A stretch of DNA of 64,000 bases, taken from Pseudomonas lundensis (GTDB lineage: Bacteria > Pseudomonadota > Gammaproteobacteria > Pseudomonadales > Pseudomonadaceae). The stretch covers positions 33,970 through 97,969 of the forward strand of contig NZ_NQKI01000017.1 in the NCBI RefSeq assembly GCF_002269125.1. Reading direction: 5' to 3'. Below the pieces are notes generated by a model. That model saw only the letters and a program-made list of their open reading frames with translations, did not search any database and was not told the DNA's origin. Shown here piece after piece: positions 51,559-62,227 of this stretch (its first letter is position 1; every line of letters starts with the position of its first letter). A program made the translations under genes and the position numbers.

Positions 51559-52356
51559 TTATTCCATGTCCTTGAGCCAAGTGGTGTCTTTGAACCACTT
51601 GTCATGGATACGATCGTAGGTGCCGTCTTCGTGGATCTGGTGCAGGAAGTTATTAATGAAGTTGATGCTGTCGTAGTCGCCTTTCTTCAGGCCGAAGGCC
51701 AACGGCTCGTAGGTGAAGGGCTGATCGAGGAACACCAGTTTGCCGTCACCGAACTTGTTAACGGCCACCACGTTGTAAGGCGCGTCGTAAACAAAGGCAT
51801 CGGCCTTGCCGTTAACCACGTCCAGCACACCTTCAGGCTCATTGTCATAGCCGTGATACTGGGCCTTGGACATCAGCTTTTTGGCGATCATTTCGCCCGT
51901 GGTGCCCAACTTCGAGGTCAGGCGGTATTGCGGATCGTTGAGGTCTTTGTAGCTCTTGACCTTGTCAGCCAGTTCCTTGCGGATCAGCAGGGTCTGACCG
52001 ACCACGATGAAGGGTTCGCTGAAGTTCAGGCGCAGGTTGCGCTCCTGAGTCAGGGTCATGCCGCTGCCGATCATGTCGAACTTATTGGTCATCAACGCCG
52101 GGATAATGCCGTCATAGCCGGTGGAAACCAGCTCCAGCTTGACGCCCATGGACTTGGCCATGGCTTTGAGCAAGTCGACTTCGAAACCAATGATCTGACC
52201 GCGTTTGTTGGTCATTTCGAACGGCATGTAAGTCGGGTCCATGCCCACCTTCAACGTACCGCGTTTGACCGCATCATCAATAGCGCCTGCGTGGGCTGCG
52301 CTGACCGCCAGTAGTGCAGTGACACCGAACATCAGTTTCGACAGAAACTTCTTCAT
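51559..52356 (-). CDS. Amino acid ABC transporter periplasmic binding protein
   Basis: A 265-residue periplasmic solute-binding protein of SBP family 3. A signal peptide ends in AVSAAHAG. Signature patterns are KRGTLKVGMDPTYMPFEM, GFEVDLLKAMAKSMG and DGIIPALMTNKFDMIGSGMT; the conserved ligand Arg (ERNLRLNFSEPF) and Asp (DAFVYDAPY) are present. The third in-frame start is chosen because GGGGAG lies six bases before it. It is the first gene of the transporter; the REP-type repeat downstream may set its mRNA level apart from the permease. The ligand is unknown. Confidence 0.92.
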   Translation of the reverse strand: MKKFLSKLMFGVTALLAVSAAHAGAIDDAVKRGTLKVGMDPTYMPFEMTNKRGQIIGFEVDLLKAMAKSMGVKLELVSTGYDGIIPALMTNKFDMIGSGMTLTQERNLRLNFSEPFIVVGQTLLIRKELADKVKSYKDLNDPQYRLTSKLGTTGEMIAKKLMSKAQYHGYDNEPEGVLDVVNGKADAFVYDAPYNVVAVNKFGDGKLVFLDQPFTYEPLAFGLKKGDYDSINFINNFLHQIHEDGTYDRIHDKWFKDTTWLKDME

Positions 52357-52567
52357 CATCAACTCCCCGGAAACTACTTAAAAAAGGCGTTGGCCAACGG
52401 CGGGCCCGATACTCAAAGCCAACACAGCCGGGCATTCGCCCACTCGGAGACGGATGCTAACTCAGAGCAGAGGGAGCACAAAGGTTTTGCGTAAGAAAAG
52501 CGTTGTGCGCATCGGGATATATATCCGCGATTGCTGTTGAACATAGCGCCATGGCCTGTGCGATAAC

Positions 52568-52595
52568 CAAAAAAAACCCCACCGAAGTGGGGTTT
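52568..52595 (-). terminator. Rho-independent terminator of opgGH
   Basis: On the minus strand a perfect nine-base-pair stem AAACCCCAC/GTGGGGTTT carries a TTCG tetraloop and is followed by eight T. It lies just after the opgH stop. Confidence 0.93.
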
Positions 52596-52602
52596 GTCTG
52601 CA

Positions 52603-55155
52603 TCAGGCGGCCGGTTGTAACGGCAACAGCGGCGCATGAGGGTCGGCGGCGATCGACTCGCGCCAGGCATTGAGCCAGTCTTCGTGGCCTTCGTCCCACA
52701 CCAACGCGTGCAAGCGTGCCAGAGCAACAGGGTCGCTCAGCAGCGCCATGCGCTCGTTGTTGTTAAGCCCGCCAGGCCCCACTTTCAAGGCATGACGCAC
52801 CCGCTCGGCACGCAACCACTCAATCGGTTCGGCCTGACGGTGACGCGAGGTCGCCAGTGCACAAGCCAACGCGTTCTGCTGCGGGTCCACTACGGAACGG
52901 ATAAACCCGTCGTGCAACGCGTGGTAACGATTTTCGTGGGTGTATTCGGCGGTGGCCGACAATTCACGGGGCGGCGCATATTCCTCAGGGATCAGGAACA
53001 GGCTGGCGTCACGGGACTTGAGGCCCAGCTTCACCCGGCTGGAAATCACCGACACCGGAATCGACAACATCAACGAGCCCACAATCGGCACCAGCCACCA
53101 CAGGAAGCTCGGGTTCAACCACAACACCAACGCTGCCCAGGCCGCACCCAGCAGGGTTTGCGGACCATGGCGGCGCACGGCTTCGCTCCAGGGCGTAGAG
53201 TCATCGTCACGTTGTGGCGAGTTCCACGTCGCGGCCCAGCCCAAGAAAGCGGCCAATACGAAACGGGTGTGGAAGATCATGCGCACCGGCGCCAGCAGCA
53301 TGGAGAACAACATCTCCAGAAGCATCGACAGCGTGACTTTGAACTTGCCGCCAAACTGCTTCGCGCCTTTGGCCCAGATCAGGATGATGCTCAGCAACTT
53401 GGGCAAAAACAGCAGCACGATGGTGGTCGAGAACAACGCCACGGCTTTTTCCGGGTGCCATTGAGGCCACAACGGATACAGCTGACGCGGTTCCATAAAG
53501 TACTGCGGTTCCATCAGCGTGTTGACCGCCAACAACGCTGTCGACAGCAGCAAGAAGAAGAACCACAGCGGCGCCGACAGGTATGACATCACGCCCGTCA
53601 GGAACACGGCCCGGTGAACCGGGTGCATGCCTTTGACCAGGAACAGACGGAAATTCATCAAGTTACCGTGGCACCAGCGACGGTCGCGCTTGAGTTCGTC
53701 CAGCAAGTTCGGCGGCAATTCTTCATAACTGCCCGGCAAGTCGTAGGCAATCCACACGCCCCAACCCGCACGGCGCATCAACGCGGCTTCAACAAAGTCG
53801 TGGGACAGAATCGCACCCGCAAACGCACCTTTACCCGGCAATGGCGCGAGGGCGCAATGCTCGATAAAAGGCTTCATGCGGATGATGGCGTTGTGGCCCC
53901 AGTAGTGGGATTCACCCAACTGCCAAAAGTGCAGACCGGCCGTAAACAGAGGGCCGTAGACCCGCGTGGCGAACTGCTGCATGCGCGCATACAGCGTGTC
54001 CATGCCCGACGCCCGTGGCGCGGTCTGAATGATCCCCGCGTCCGGCGTGGCTTCCATCAAGCGCACCAGGCTGGTCAGGCATTCGCCGCTCATCACGCTG
54101 TCCGCGTCGAGCACCACCATGTACTTGTAATCGCCGCCCCAGCGACGGCAGAAGTCGTCGAGGTTGCCGCTTTTACGTTTCACACGGCGACGGCGACGGC
54201 GATAGAAAATCCGCCCGAAGCCTTCGGTCTCGAGGCACACGTCAAGCCAGGCTTGCTGTTCAGCCACGCAGATGTCGGGGTCGTTACTGTCACTGAGGAC
54301 GAAGAAATCGAAACGGTCCAGGTCACCGGTGGCCGCCACTGATTCGTAGGTCGCACGCAAACCGGCAAACACGCGGGTCACGTCTTCGTTACAGATCGGC
54401 ATGACCAAGGCGGTGCGGGCGTCTTGCGGGATCGGCTCATTGCCGGCGCTGGCGCCCGAGATGCGGTACTTGTCATGACCGGTCAACAGTTCCAGAAAAC
54501 CCATCAGGGCCGTCCAGAAACCCGCCGACACCCAGCAAAACAGAATCCCGAACAGAATCAGGATGCTGGTTTGCAGCGCATACGGCAGCACCTGTTGCGC
54601 GGTTTGCAGCAACGGCTGATGAATCACTTCGTCCAGATCGACAAACGACCAGCCCTGGTACGGCATGATGCCTTTCATGTACCAGCCAGCGACGATGGTC
54701 TGGCCGAGCATCAGGATCAGCAAGATATAACGGCGGATAGACCCCACCGTACGCCAGCGCGCCTTGGGCAACACGCGTTCATCTTTCGGCGGTGCGGGTG
54801 GGTTGCTGCGCCCGGTCAGACGCCGCCAGCCACGGACCAGAATGTTGGTGCGCCACGGCTCGGGCACCACTTTGGTGCGACGAATCGGCGGCGTGGCCTT
54901 GAGCATGACCCGGCCACTGGCATCGACGCCGAGCATTTCGGCGTCTTCCAGGGCTTGAGCCGTGCTGAGCTTCAGGCGCGAACCCACCGACGCCTGAGCG
55001 GCCTCGGCGGTGTTCGCGTCAGGACGGGCCGAGAGGCGCTCATGCAACTCCTCGAAGGATGCGCAGTTCGCCAGTTCGGCGCGCTGCTCATCGCTCAGCG
55101 GAAGGTGCGCCAGGTACTCGCTGAGCGAGACTGACTGTGCTTGAGCATTACTCAT
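52603..55155 (-). CDS. opgH: Osmoregulated periplasmic glucan glucosyltransferase OpgH (MdoH)
   Basis: An 850-residue inner-membrane glycosyltransferase that makes the beta-1,2-glucan backbone from UDP-glucose. Membrane helices lie near 150-215 and in the C-terminal half (about 500-690). The GT2 catalytic part has [16 protein letters not shown] (DxD-type) and RRWCHGN ((Q/R)xxRW motif). It overlaps opgG by eight bases, and a strong terminator follows. Length agrees with the family (about 850). The system lowers osmotic stress and affects virulence and motility in many proteobacteria. Confidence 0.96.
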   Translation of the reverse strand: MSNAQAQSVSLSEYLAHLPLSDEQRAELANCASFEELHERLSARPDANTAEAAQASVGSRLKLSTAQALEDAEMLGVDASGRVMLKATPPIRRTKVVPEPWRTNILVRGWRRLTGRSNPPAPPKDERVLPKARWRTVGSIRRYILLILMLGQTIVAGWYMKGIMPYQGWSFVDLDEVIHQPLLQTAQQVLPYALQTSILILFGILFCWVSAGFWTALMGFLELLTGHDKYRISGASAGNEPIPQDARTALVMPICNEDVTRVFAGLRATYESVAATGDLDRFDFFVLSDSNDPDICVAEQQAWLDVCLETEGFGRIFYRRRRRRVKRKSGNLDDFCRRWGGDYKYMVVLDADSVMSGECLTSLVRLMEATPDAGIIQTAPRASGMDTLYARMQQFATRVYGPLFTAGLHFWQLGESHYWGHNAIIRMKPFIEHCALAPLPGKGAFAGAILSHDFVEAALMRRAGWGVWIAYDLPGSYEELPPNLLDELKRDRRWCHGNLMNFRLFLVKGMHPVHRAVFLTGVMSYLSAPLWFFFLLLSTALLAVNTLMEPQYFMEPRQLYPLWPQWHPEKAVALFSTTIVLLFLPKLLSIILIWAKGAKQFGGKFKVTLSMLLEMLFSMLLAPVRMIFHTRFVLAAFLGWAATWNSPQRDDDSTPWSEAVRRHGPQTLLGAAWAALVLWLNPSFLWWLVPIVGSLMLSIPVSVISSRVKLGLKSRDASLFLIPEEYAPPRELSATAEYTHENRYHALHDGFIRSVVDPQQNALACALATSRHRQAEPIEWLRAERVRHALKVGPGGLNNNERMALLSDPVALARLHALVWDEGHEDWLNAWRESIAADPHAPLLPLQPAA

Positions 55156-56872
55156 CGGCTGGCAACTGGTAGCTCCAGGTCTCGGTCAAAACCTTTTCAG
55201 TCTTGACTGGCGCTGGGGTGGCAGGGGCAGCCTCGCCCGCAGGCGCTTTGGCGTCTTTGGCTTTTTGCTGGTCTTTCTTTTCCTGAGCCTTGGCGGCGGC
55301 TTTTTCAGCCTTGGTCAACGGAGCCGCCGGGGCAGGCTCTTCATCTTTGACCAGCGCGGCACGCAGCTCGGTGGATTTGCCCGGGTCTTTGACCTTCAGG
55401 CGCAGCGTCAAACGCCAGCCCTTGGTTTCCGGGTTGTAGCGCAGGTTGTTTTCCACCAGCTCGGCGTTGTCGCCCACGCTGACTTGACTGCGTACGGCGG
55501 CGTCTGCAGGCAGCTTCTCAAGGGACGGGCCTTCGAAGTCGATCAGGTACGCCACGCTGCCGTCCGGTTGACGGATCAGGTTGGACTGCTTGACGTCACC
55601 GGTCGAACGCAGCGTTTGCTGGGCCCAGGCGCTGTCTTTAGGGTGCAGGGCGGCTTCGTCCATCGTCCAGTGCAGGCGATAGGCGAAATCGAAAGGCTTG
55701 AGCGGCTCAGGCTGGGTTTCCGGGCTCCAGAAAGCAACGATGTTGTCGTTGGTCTCGTCAGCGGTCGGAATTTCGACCAGGTCCACCGTACCTTTGCCCC
55801 AGTCACCCTGTGGCTCGATCCAGGCACTTGGACGCTTGTGGTAGTTGTCGTCAAGGTCTTCGTAATGGCTGAAATCACGGCCGCGTTGCAGCAGGCCAAA
55901 GCCCAGCGGGTTTTCAACCGAGAAGTTGCTCACTGACAAATGTTTCGGGTTGTTCAGCGGACGCCAGATCCACTCACCGTTACCGGCATGAATGGCCAGA
56001 CCCGACGAGTCATGCAGTTCGCGGCGGTAGTTGAGGACCTTCGACGGCTGATTGGCGCCGAACAGGTACATGCTGGTCAACGGAGCGATGCCCAGCTTGC
56101 CGACTTTGTCACGCAGGAACATTTGCGCTTTGACGTCGACCACCGTGTCGACACCCGGCCGCAGTGTGAAGCGATATGCGCCGGTCGCACGTGGCGAATC
56201 CAGCAGGGCGAAAATCACCAAGTGCTTGTCACCGGCTTTCGGGCGTTCAATCCAGAACTCGGTGAAACGCGGAAATTCTTCGCCGGACGGCAAGGCCGTG
56301 TCGATCGCCAGACCACGGGCCGAGAGGCCGTAGGTTTGGTCCTTACCGACAACACGGAAATAACTGGCGCCGAGCATGGTCAGGACTTCGTCCTGCTTAT
56401 CGGCTTTGTTCAGTGGATACAGGACACGGAAGCCTGCCCAACCGAGGTTCTCGGTGGCTTTAGGGTCAAATTGCACATCGCCGAAATCGAAACGACTGGC
56501 GTCGTACTTGATCTCTTCCACCTTGGTGGCGGTGACTTCGTTGATTTTCACCGGTGTGTCGAAATGCATGCCCTGGTGATAGAACGACAATTTGAAAGGC
56601 GTTTTGTCGTCAGCCCACTGCGCTTTCTCGTTGCGGAAACGAATCTTCTGGTAGTCCGCGAACTTCATGTCGCGGAATTCGTTAGGCAGATTGCTGCGCG
56701 GAGCCTGGTACTTCTGCTCGGCGAGGGTTTTAGCCTCCGCCGCCACGTCATCCAGACTGAATGCCCACAGTTGACCCGCACCGAACAAGCAAAAGAGCGC
56801 AGAGCCCGTCACCAGTGCGTTGCGTAACCGCTTGGCAGACTTTTTTGGTGCATTAAAGGGACTAACAATCAC
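55148..56872 (-). CDS. opgG: Periplasmic glucan biosynthesis protein OpgG (MdoG)
   Basis: A 574-residue periplasmic protein with a signal peptide ending in GAGQLWA. It has the OpgD/G fold: an N-terminal beta-sandwich ([31 protein letters not shown]) and a smaller C-terminal domain. The GTG giving [17 protein letters not shown] is the start; GAGG lies seven bases upstream. A charged, Lys/Ala/Pro-rich insert of about 50 residues ([16 protein letters not shown]...) precedes the final strand [10 protein letters not shown]. coli OpgG (about 511 residues) lacks such an insert as far as is known. It acts with OpgH, its overlapping partner gene. Confidence 0.94.
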   Translation of the reverse strand: MIVSPFNAPKKSAKRLRNALVTGSALFCLFGAGQLWAFSLDDVAAEAKTLAEQKYQAPRSNLPNEFRDMKFADYQKIRFRNEKAQWADDKTPFKLSFYHQGMHFDTPVKINEVTATKVEEIKYDASRFDFGDVQFDPKATENLGWAGFRVLYPLNKADKQDEVLTMLGASYFRVVGKDQTYGLSARGLAIDTALPSGEEFPRFTEFWIERPKAGDKHLVIFALLDSPRATGAYRFTLRPGVDTVVDVKAQMFLRDKVGKLGIAPLTSMYLFGANQPSKVLNYRRELHDSSGLAIHAGNGEWIWRPLNNPKHLSVSNFSVENPLGFGLLQRGRDFSHYEDLDDNYHKRPSAWIEPQGDWGKGTVDLVEIPTADETNDNIVAFWSPETQPEPLKPFDFAYRLHWTMDEAALHPKDSAWAQQTLRSTGDVKQSNLIRQPDGSVAYLIDFEGPSLEKLPADAAVRSQVSVGDNAELVENNLRYNPETKGWRLTLRLKVKDPGKSTELRAALVKDEEPAPAAPLTKAEKAAAKAQEKKDQQKAKDAKAPAGEAAPATPAPVKTEKVLTETWSYQLPADE

Positions 56873-57060
56873 GAGCAAACCTCGCCGAATACAGATGATG
56901 AAACCAACCGCCAGCGATTGAATGCCGGGTTGGCGAGCACTGTTCCGACCTTCAAAGGAATGAATGATTCCCCGAACGCATCGGATTAGTCTCTGTGTAG
57001 CGCGCGATTATCTAGTAGGCCGCGTTACAACGCATCTAGTGTCAGCAAGTATTTGTGCTT

Positions 57061-57104
57061 AAAAAACCCTGTTTTCTGACGAAAACGCGTTTTTTCAGGG
57101 TTTT
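57061..57104 (-). terminator. Terminator of dtd
   Basis: AAAACCCTG and CAGGGTTTT pair across an AT-rich inner part, and the minus strand continues into six T. The hairpin overlaps the dtd stop codon. The remaining bases up to opgG (about 190) should contain the opgGH promoter, which was not resolved. Confidence 0.7.
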
Positions 57105-57540
57105 AGGTTTGTAGCAGAAATGTCACAGGGCCATCATTGACCAAATGGACCTGCATATCGGCACCAAATTGTCCTGATGCCACGTTCGTGTGCAACCGCT
57201 TTGCTTCGTCCAGCAGGTGGTTAAACAACGACTCGGCCAGGCCTGGCGGCGCGGCCGTAGAGAAACTCGGCCGCAGCCCGCTTTTGGTGTCGGCGGCCAG
57301 TGTGAACTGAGACACCAGCAGCAAACCGCCACCGATATCCATCAGTGACAGGTTCATTTTGCCTTCGGCATCGCTGAACACGCGGTAATTGAGCAGCTTG
57401 TGCAACAGCTTGGCGGCATTGGCCTCGGTGTCGCCGGGTTCGACGGCCACCAGCACCATCAAACCCTGATCAATCGAACCGACTGTCTCCCCCGCCACGT
57501 CAACCCGCGCGCCGGTAACCCGTTGTAAAAGCCCCTTCAT
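57103..57540 (-). CDS. dtd: D-aminoacyl-tRNA deacylase
   Basis: A 145-residue homodimeric enzyme that removes D-amino acids (and glycine) wrongly attached to tRNA. The start [17 protein letters not shown], the [18 protein letters not shown] motif and the cross-subunit Gly-Pro motif in [11 protein letters not shown] are all present. Length is exact for the family. It overlaps pip by four bases, forming a pip-dtd pair. Confidence 0.97.
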   Translation of the reverse strand: MKGLLQRVTGARVDVAGETVGSIDQGLMVLVAVEPGDTEANAAKLLHKLLNYRVFSDAEGKMNLSLMDIGGGLLLVSQFTLAADTKSGLRPSFSTAAPPGLAESLFNHLLDEAKRLHTNVASGQFGADMQVHLVNDGPVTFLLQT

Positions 57541-58508
57541 GCTTCATCCGGTTGCAGGTTGAGCAAACGACGCGCCATCTCATCGGTGGCCCTGACCAGT
57601 GCATCGGTAATACCAGGTTCAGTGGCCGAATGCCCTGCTTCGCGGATGATTTGCAGCTCGCTGTCCGGCCAGGCCTGGTGCAGCGCCCATGCGTTATCCA
57701 GCGGGCAGATCACGTCATAACGGCCATGCACGATCACACCGGGCAAATGCGCGATTTTGTGCATGTCGCGAATCAGTTGGTTGGGTTCAAGGAAGGCGTT
57801 GTTGGTGAAGTAATGGCATTCAATGCGCGCAATCGACAACGCGCGCTGGGTCTCACAAAAACGGTCTACTACCTGCGGATTGGGCCGCAGGGTGGCCGTG
57901 CGCCCTTCCCATGTCGACCAGGCTTTGGCGGTGTGCAGTTGCGCGATCTGATCATTGCCGGTCAGGCGCTTGTAATAAGCCGAGAGCAAATCATGGCGTT
58001 CGTCTTCAGGGATAGGCGCCAGGTAGTCTTCCCAATAATCGGGAAACAGTCGGCTAGCCCCTGCCTGGTAGAACCATTCAATTTCTTGTGGCCGGGCCAG
58101 AAAGATTCCGCGCAGAATCAGCCCATGCACTCGGTCCGGGTGGCTTTGGGCGTAGGCAAGTGCCAGCGTAGAGCCCCACGAACCACCGAACAGCACCCAT
58201 TTGTCGATCCCCAGATGCGAGCGAATACGCTCCATGTCGGCGACCAAATCCCACGTGGTGTTGTTTTCAAGGCTGGCGTGCGGTGTGGAGCGCCCGCACC
58301 CGCGCTGGTCGAACGTGATGATGCGGTACTTGTTGGGGTCGAAATAACAACGACTGTTGGCATCGCAGCCCGAGCCCGGGCCCCCATGGATGAAGACCAC
58401 CGGCAGGCCATCTGGCGTGCCGCTTTCATCGACATAAAGAACATGCGGCTCATCGACAGCCAGATCGTGCCGGGCGTAGGGTTTGATCTGCGGGAACAAG
58501 GTCTGCAT
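57537..58508 (-). CDS. pip: Proline iminopeptidase
   Basis: A 323-residue alpha/beta hydrolase of peptidase family S33 removing N-terminal proline from peptides. The start at [18 protein letters not shown] is chosen over one four codons upstream. The oxyanion HGGPGSGCD, nucleophile elbow GGSWGS, catalytic Asp in GRYDVICP and His in [10 protein letters not shown] are intact. There is no signal peptide, so it is cytoplasmic. It precedes dtd with a four-base overlap. About 190 bases upstream to hutG hold no gene. Confidence 0.95.
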   Translation of the reverse strand: MQTLFPQIKPYARHDLAVDEPHVLYVDESGTPDGLPVVFIHGGPGSGCDANSRCYFDPNKYRIITFDQRGCGRSTPHASLENNTTWDLVADMERIRSHLGIDKWVLFGGSWGSTLALAYAQSHPDRVHGLILRGIFLARPQEIEWFYQAGASRLFPDYWEDYLAPIPEDERHDLLSAYYKRLTGNDQIAQLHTAKAWSTWEGRTATLRPNPQVVDRFCETQRALSIARIECHYFTNNAFLEPNQLIRDMHKIAHLPGVIVHGRYDVICPLDNAWALHQAWPDSELQIIREAGHSATEPGITDALVRATDEMARRLLNLQPDEA

Positions 58509-58697
58509 TGCGCACTCCATGGGGTTGAGGTCATCCCTGGGGGGACTTCAAAAATGTTGCCGTCCGGCATCATAAACCCGATTCGCGGCAATGAGCATGT
58601 CCTTATAGAAACAAGGGTTGAAGATCAGCGGCGTTTCCCTGCCGCGCTCCCCAACCCCGTCTATCTTCCTGATGCTTGTGGCTGAGGCCCTGTGAAT

Positions 58698-59504
58698 TCA
58701 GGCACGCCCATAGCGCGCCTGTCCCCACGCAATAATCCGCTCCAGCAATTGCCTCAGCACCACCTGCGTGGGCTTCGCCAGATCTTCGCGGTAATCAAAC
58801 GGTTCAAACTCCTCCATATACGTACTCTGGGCCAACTCCAGTTGCACGGCATGAATGTTGGCAGCCGGGTTCCCGTAATGGCGGGTGATGTGCCCTCCCT
58901 TGAAGCGCCCGTTCAGCACATGGCTGTATTGAGGGTGCTGCGCGCAAATTGCTTCCAGATCGCTGGCCAGTTGCGGATCACAACTGGCGCCATTAAATGT
59001 TCCCAGGTTGAAATCCGGCAGTTTGCCGTCAAACAAATGCGGGATAAATGAACGGATCGAGTGCGCATCAAACAGCAATGCATAGCCAAACTCGTCCTTC
59101 AGCCGCGCCAGCTCTTGCTGCAAGGTCTGGTGATAGGGCTTCCAGATCTGCTCAAGGTACGTGGCCCGCTCTGTCTTTGAAGGCGCCAGCCCTTCGCGAA
59201 ACAACGGCACTCCGGTAAACAGCGTGTCCGGAAACAAACCCGTGGTCGCGCCAACGTACATCGGTGCATCGTCCTGCGGGCGGTTGAGGTCAATCACGAA
59301 ACGCGAATACTCGGCCGCCAGCGTGCTGGCCCCCAGCTCGGTTGCAAACTCATAGAGCTTGGGGATGTGCCAGTCCGTGTCCGGCAGGCTGAGCGCCTCG
59401 GGGATTAACCCGGCCCGGACCTCAGGCATCAGGCGCAGCCCCGCGTGGGGCATGCTGATCAGCAATGGCACGCGGCCTTGTTTGAATGTCAGAACCTTCT
59501 CCAC
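58698..59504 (-). CDS. hutG: N-formylglutamate deformylase
   Basis: A 268-residue enzyme hydrolysing N-formyl-L-glutamate to glutamate and formate, the last step of the five-step histidine pathway used by pseudomonads. Family motifs include LLISMPHAGLRLMPEV (metal His), TDWHIPKLYEFA, SRFVIDLNRPQDD, LLFDAHSIRSFIP and GRFKGGHITRHYG. It is the last gene of the visible hut cluster, 11 bases after hutI. Confidence 0.95.
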   Translation of the reverse strand: MEKVLTFKQGRVPLLISMPHAGLRLMPEVRAGLIPEALSLPDTDWHIPKLYEFATELGASTLAAEYSRFVIDLNRPQDDAPMYVGATTGLFPDTLFTGVPLFREGLAPSKTERATYLEQIWKPYHQTLQQELARLKDEFGYALLFDAHSIRSFIPHLFDGKLPDFNLGTFNGASCDPQLASDLEAICAQHPQYSHVLNGRFKGGHITRHYGNPAANIHAVQLELAQSTYMEEFEPFDYREDLAKPTQVVLRQLLERIIAWGQARYGRA

Positions 59505-59515
59505 ACGCCTTTCTC

Positions 59516-60721
59516 CTAAAGCACTACGTCGGCGCCGTTGCGCACGACACGTTTGTCCAGATCGCCACCCAGCCAGTACGCCAGATCCGCCGGACGATCA
59601 ATGTTCCAGGCCACGAAATCGGCCACTTTTCCCGGTTCCAGCGAACCATGGGTCTCGCCCATGCCCAGCGCCGTGGCCGCGTGCAACGTGACGCCGGCCA
59701 ACGCTTCTTCAGGCGTCATGCGAAACAGCGTGCAGGCCATGTTCATCATCAAACGCAATGACAACGCAGGCGAGGTGCCGGGGTTGAGGTCGCTGGCAAT
59801 GGCGATGCTCACACCGTGCTTGCGCAGAGCTTCCATCGGCGGCAGCTGGGTTTCACGCAGGAAATAAAACGCACCCGGCAGCAGCACCGCGACCGTACCG
59901 GACGCGGCCATGGCCATGGCGTCTTCTTCGGTCATGAACTCCAGATGATCCGCCGACAACGCCTGATAACGTGCTGCAAGGCTGGAACCGTGCAGCGACG
60001 ACAGTTGCTCTGCATGCAGCTTGACCGGCAATCCCAAGGCCTGCGCAACCTTGAACACACGCTCCACCTGCGCCGGGGAAAACGCCAGGTATTCACAGAA
60101 CGCATCCACCGCGTCCACCAACCCTTCAGCCGCCAACGCGGGCAGCATTTCATTACAGATCAGGTCAATGTAGTCGTCCGCGCGGTCCTTGAACTCCGGC
60201 GGTAACGCATGCGCCGCCAGACAGGTGCTGCGTACCGTGACCGGCAGCGTTTGGCCCAGGCGGCGAATCACCCGCAAGATTTTGCGCTCGCTTTCAAGAC
60301 TTAAGCCGTAGCCGGATTTGATTTCGACGCTGGTCACCCCTTCGCGCAATAAACACATCAGCCGCTGACGTGCGCTGGCGAACAATTCCTCCTCGCTGGC
60401 TGCACGGGTTGCACGCACAGTGCTGGCGATTCCGCCCCCTGCTGCCGCAATTTCGGCATAACTCACGCCTTGCAGGCGCTGTTCGAACTCGCCGCTGCGG
60501 TTACCGCCAAACACCGTGTGCGTGTGGCAATCGATCAGCCCCGGTGTCACCCACGCACCTTCTAGGCCATAGGTGTGACTGTACGCACCTTGCGGAGCGT
60601 GCAACCGAGGGCCGATCCACTCAATGAAGCCTTCACAGGTAACAATGGCTGCGTCCTCAATGATCGAGTACGCACCACCGGCCATGGTTGCGACATTGCA
60701 GTGTTGCCAAAGCGTTTTCAT
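59516..60721 (-). CDS. hutI: Imidazolonepropionase
   Basis: A 401-residue metal-dependent amidohydrolase opening 4-imidazolone-5-propionate to N-formimino-L-glutamate. The metal-binding [12 protein letters not shown], the residues in [14 protein letters not shown]-type ([14 protein letters not shown]) and SDLNPGTSP are present. Length matches the family. It lies between hutT and hutG with short gaps of 28 and 11 bases. Confidence 0.97.
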   Translation of the reverse strand: MKTLWQHCNVATMAGGAYSIIEDAAIVTCEGFIEWIGPRLHAPQGAYSHTYGLEGAWVTPGLIDCHTHTVFGGNRSGEFEQRLQGVSYAEIAAAGGGIASTVRATRAASEEELFASARQRLMCLLREGVTSVEIKSGYGLSLESERKILRVIRRLGQTLPVTVRSTCLAAHALPPEFKDRADDYIDLICNEMLPALAAEGLVDAVDAFCEYLAFSPAQVERVFKVAQALGLPVKLHAEQLSSLHGSSLAARYQALSADHLEFMTEEDAMAMAASGTVAVLLPGAFYFLRETQLPPMEALRKHGVSIAIASDLNPGTSPALSLRLMMNMACTLFRMTPEEALAGVTLHAATALGMGETHGSLEPGKVADFVAWNIDRPADLAYWLGGDLDKRVVRNGADVVL

Positions 60722-60749
60722 TCACTCACTCCGCAGTTAATCGTTGGGA

Positions 60750-62153
60750 TCAGGACAACTCAGGCTGGGGTTTGACCGCATGCGCAGCCAACGGTTTTAC
60801 CCACAACCGGTACGCCACGACCAGGAATGCAATCCAGACTGCGCCCACAATCAGTGCCGCACGGGTGTCAGGGAAATAGCCCAACACGCCGAAGATAAAC
60901 ACCATAAACACGGTGGCCGCGATTGGAGCATACGGCCAGAACGGCACCGGGAACTTGAGCTGTGCCACTTCTTCGGCCGTCATCGAGCGGCGCATGGCGA
61001 TTTGCGTGACCAGAATCATCAGCCACACCCACACCGTGGCGAACGTCGCAATCGAGGCAATCACCAGGAAGATGTCTTCCGGGATCAGGTAGTTCAGCAC
61101 CACACCGGCCAGCAACGTCACACCCATCACCAGCACAGTCATCCACGGCACGCCATGGCGCGAGATCTGCGCGAAGCCTTTGGGTGCCTGGCCTTGCTGG
61201 GCCAGGCCAAACATCATGCGACCCGCCCCGAAGATGTCACTGTTGATTGCCGACACCGCCGCTGTAATCACCACAATGTTCAGGATCGTCGCTGCCGAGC
61301 TGATGCCCAGGCTGTCGAAAATTTGTACAAACGGGCTGCCCTGGCTGCCGATCTGCGTCCAAGGGTAAATGGCCATCAGCACGAACAGGGTCAGCACGTA
61401 GAACAGCAAAATACGCAACGGCACAGCATTGATGGCTTTCGGGATGACACGTTGCGGGTCTTTGGCCTCGCCAGCTGTGATGCCAATGATTTCAATACCG
61501 CCAAAGGCAAACATCACCACGGCAAACGAGGCAATCAACCCGCCTACGCCGTTGGGCATAAACCCGCCGAACGACCACAAATTGCTGATCCCGGTAGCTG
61601 CGGCGTCTGCACTGCCCGCGCTGCCGATGCCAAACAGCATGATGCCGAAACCGGCCAGGATCATCGCGACGATAGCGGCAACTTTGAGCAGCGACAGCCA
61701 AAACTCCATCTCACCAAAGACTTTGACGCTGCACAGGTTCAGGCCGCCAATCAGCAGCACGATGCCCAGCACCCAGATCCAGCGCGCCACGTCGGGGAAC
61801 CAGAACCCCATGTAAATGCCGAACGCCGTGATGTCGGCCAGGCACACGATGATCATTTCAAATGCGTAGGTCCAGCCAAGGATAAACCCCGACATCGGTC
61901 CCAAATAAGTACTGGCGTAATGGCCAAACGACCCTGAAACCGGATCGCGCACGGCCATTTCGCCCAATGCGCGCATAACCATGAACACGGCCGCGCCACC
62001 TATCAGGTACGCCAGCAAAACCGCTGGCCCGGCCATCTGAATGGCCGCCGCCGAACCGTAAAACAAACCCGTCCCGATCGCTGAACCCAGCGCCATGAAA
62101 CGGATGTGGCGAGCCGTCAGCCCGCGCTTCAAACCTTGAGCTTGCTTGTGCAT
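60750..62153 (-). CDS. hutT: Histidine permease of the amino acid-polyamine-organocation family
   Basis: A 467-residue secondary transporter with 12 predicted membrane helices. The AAT-family start [35 protein letters not shown] and the [24 protein letters not shown] region ([17 protein letters not shown]) fit proline/histidine permeases. Location between hutH and hutI makes histidine the likely substrate and HutT the likely name; urocanate or proline are alternatives. A hairpin separates it from hutH. Confidence 0.88.
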   Translation of the reverse strand: MHKQAQGLKRGLTARHIRFMALGSAIGTGLFYGSAAAIQMAGPAVLLAYLIGGAAVFMVMRALGEMAVRDPVSGSFGHYASTYLGPMSGFILGWTYAFEMIIVCLADITAFGIYMGFWFPDVARWIWVLGIVLLIGGLNLCSVKVFGEMEFWLSLLKVAAIVAMILAGFGIMLFGIGSAGSADAAATGISNLWSFGGFMPNGVGGLIASFAVVMFAFGGIEIIGITAGEAKDPQRVIPKAINAVPLRILLFYVLTLFVLMAIYPWTQIGSQGSPFVQIFDSLGISSAATILNIVVITAAVSAINSDIFGAGRMMFGLAQQGQAPKGFAQISRHGVPWMTVLVMGVTLLAGVVLNYLIPEDIFLVIASIATFATVWVWLMILVTQIAMRRSMTAEEVAQLKFPVPFWPYAPIAATVFMVFIFGVLGYFPDTRAALIVGAVWIAFLVVAYRLWVKPLAAHAVKPQPELS

Positions 62154-62190
62154 TTCGCGCGTCCTTAATTATTTTTGTCGGCGCACACCA

Positions 62191-62219
62191 CCGCACAGAG
62201 GGCTAAACGCCCTCTGCGG
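62191..62219 (-). repeat. Intercistronic hairpin between hutH and hutT
   Basis: CAGAGGGC/GCCCTCTG forms an eight-base-pair stem extended by a CCG/CGG clamp after a two-base bulge. No U-tract follows on the minus strand, so it is more likely an mRNA-processing or partial-termination hairpin inside the hut operon than a full terminator. Confidence 0.5.
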
Positions 62220-62227
62220 CGACGTGA

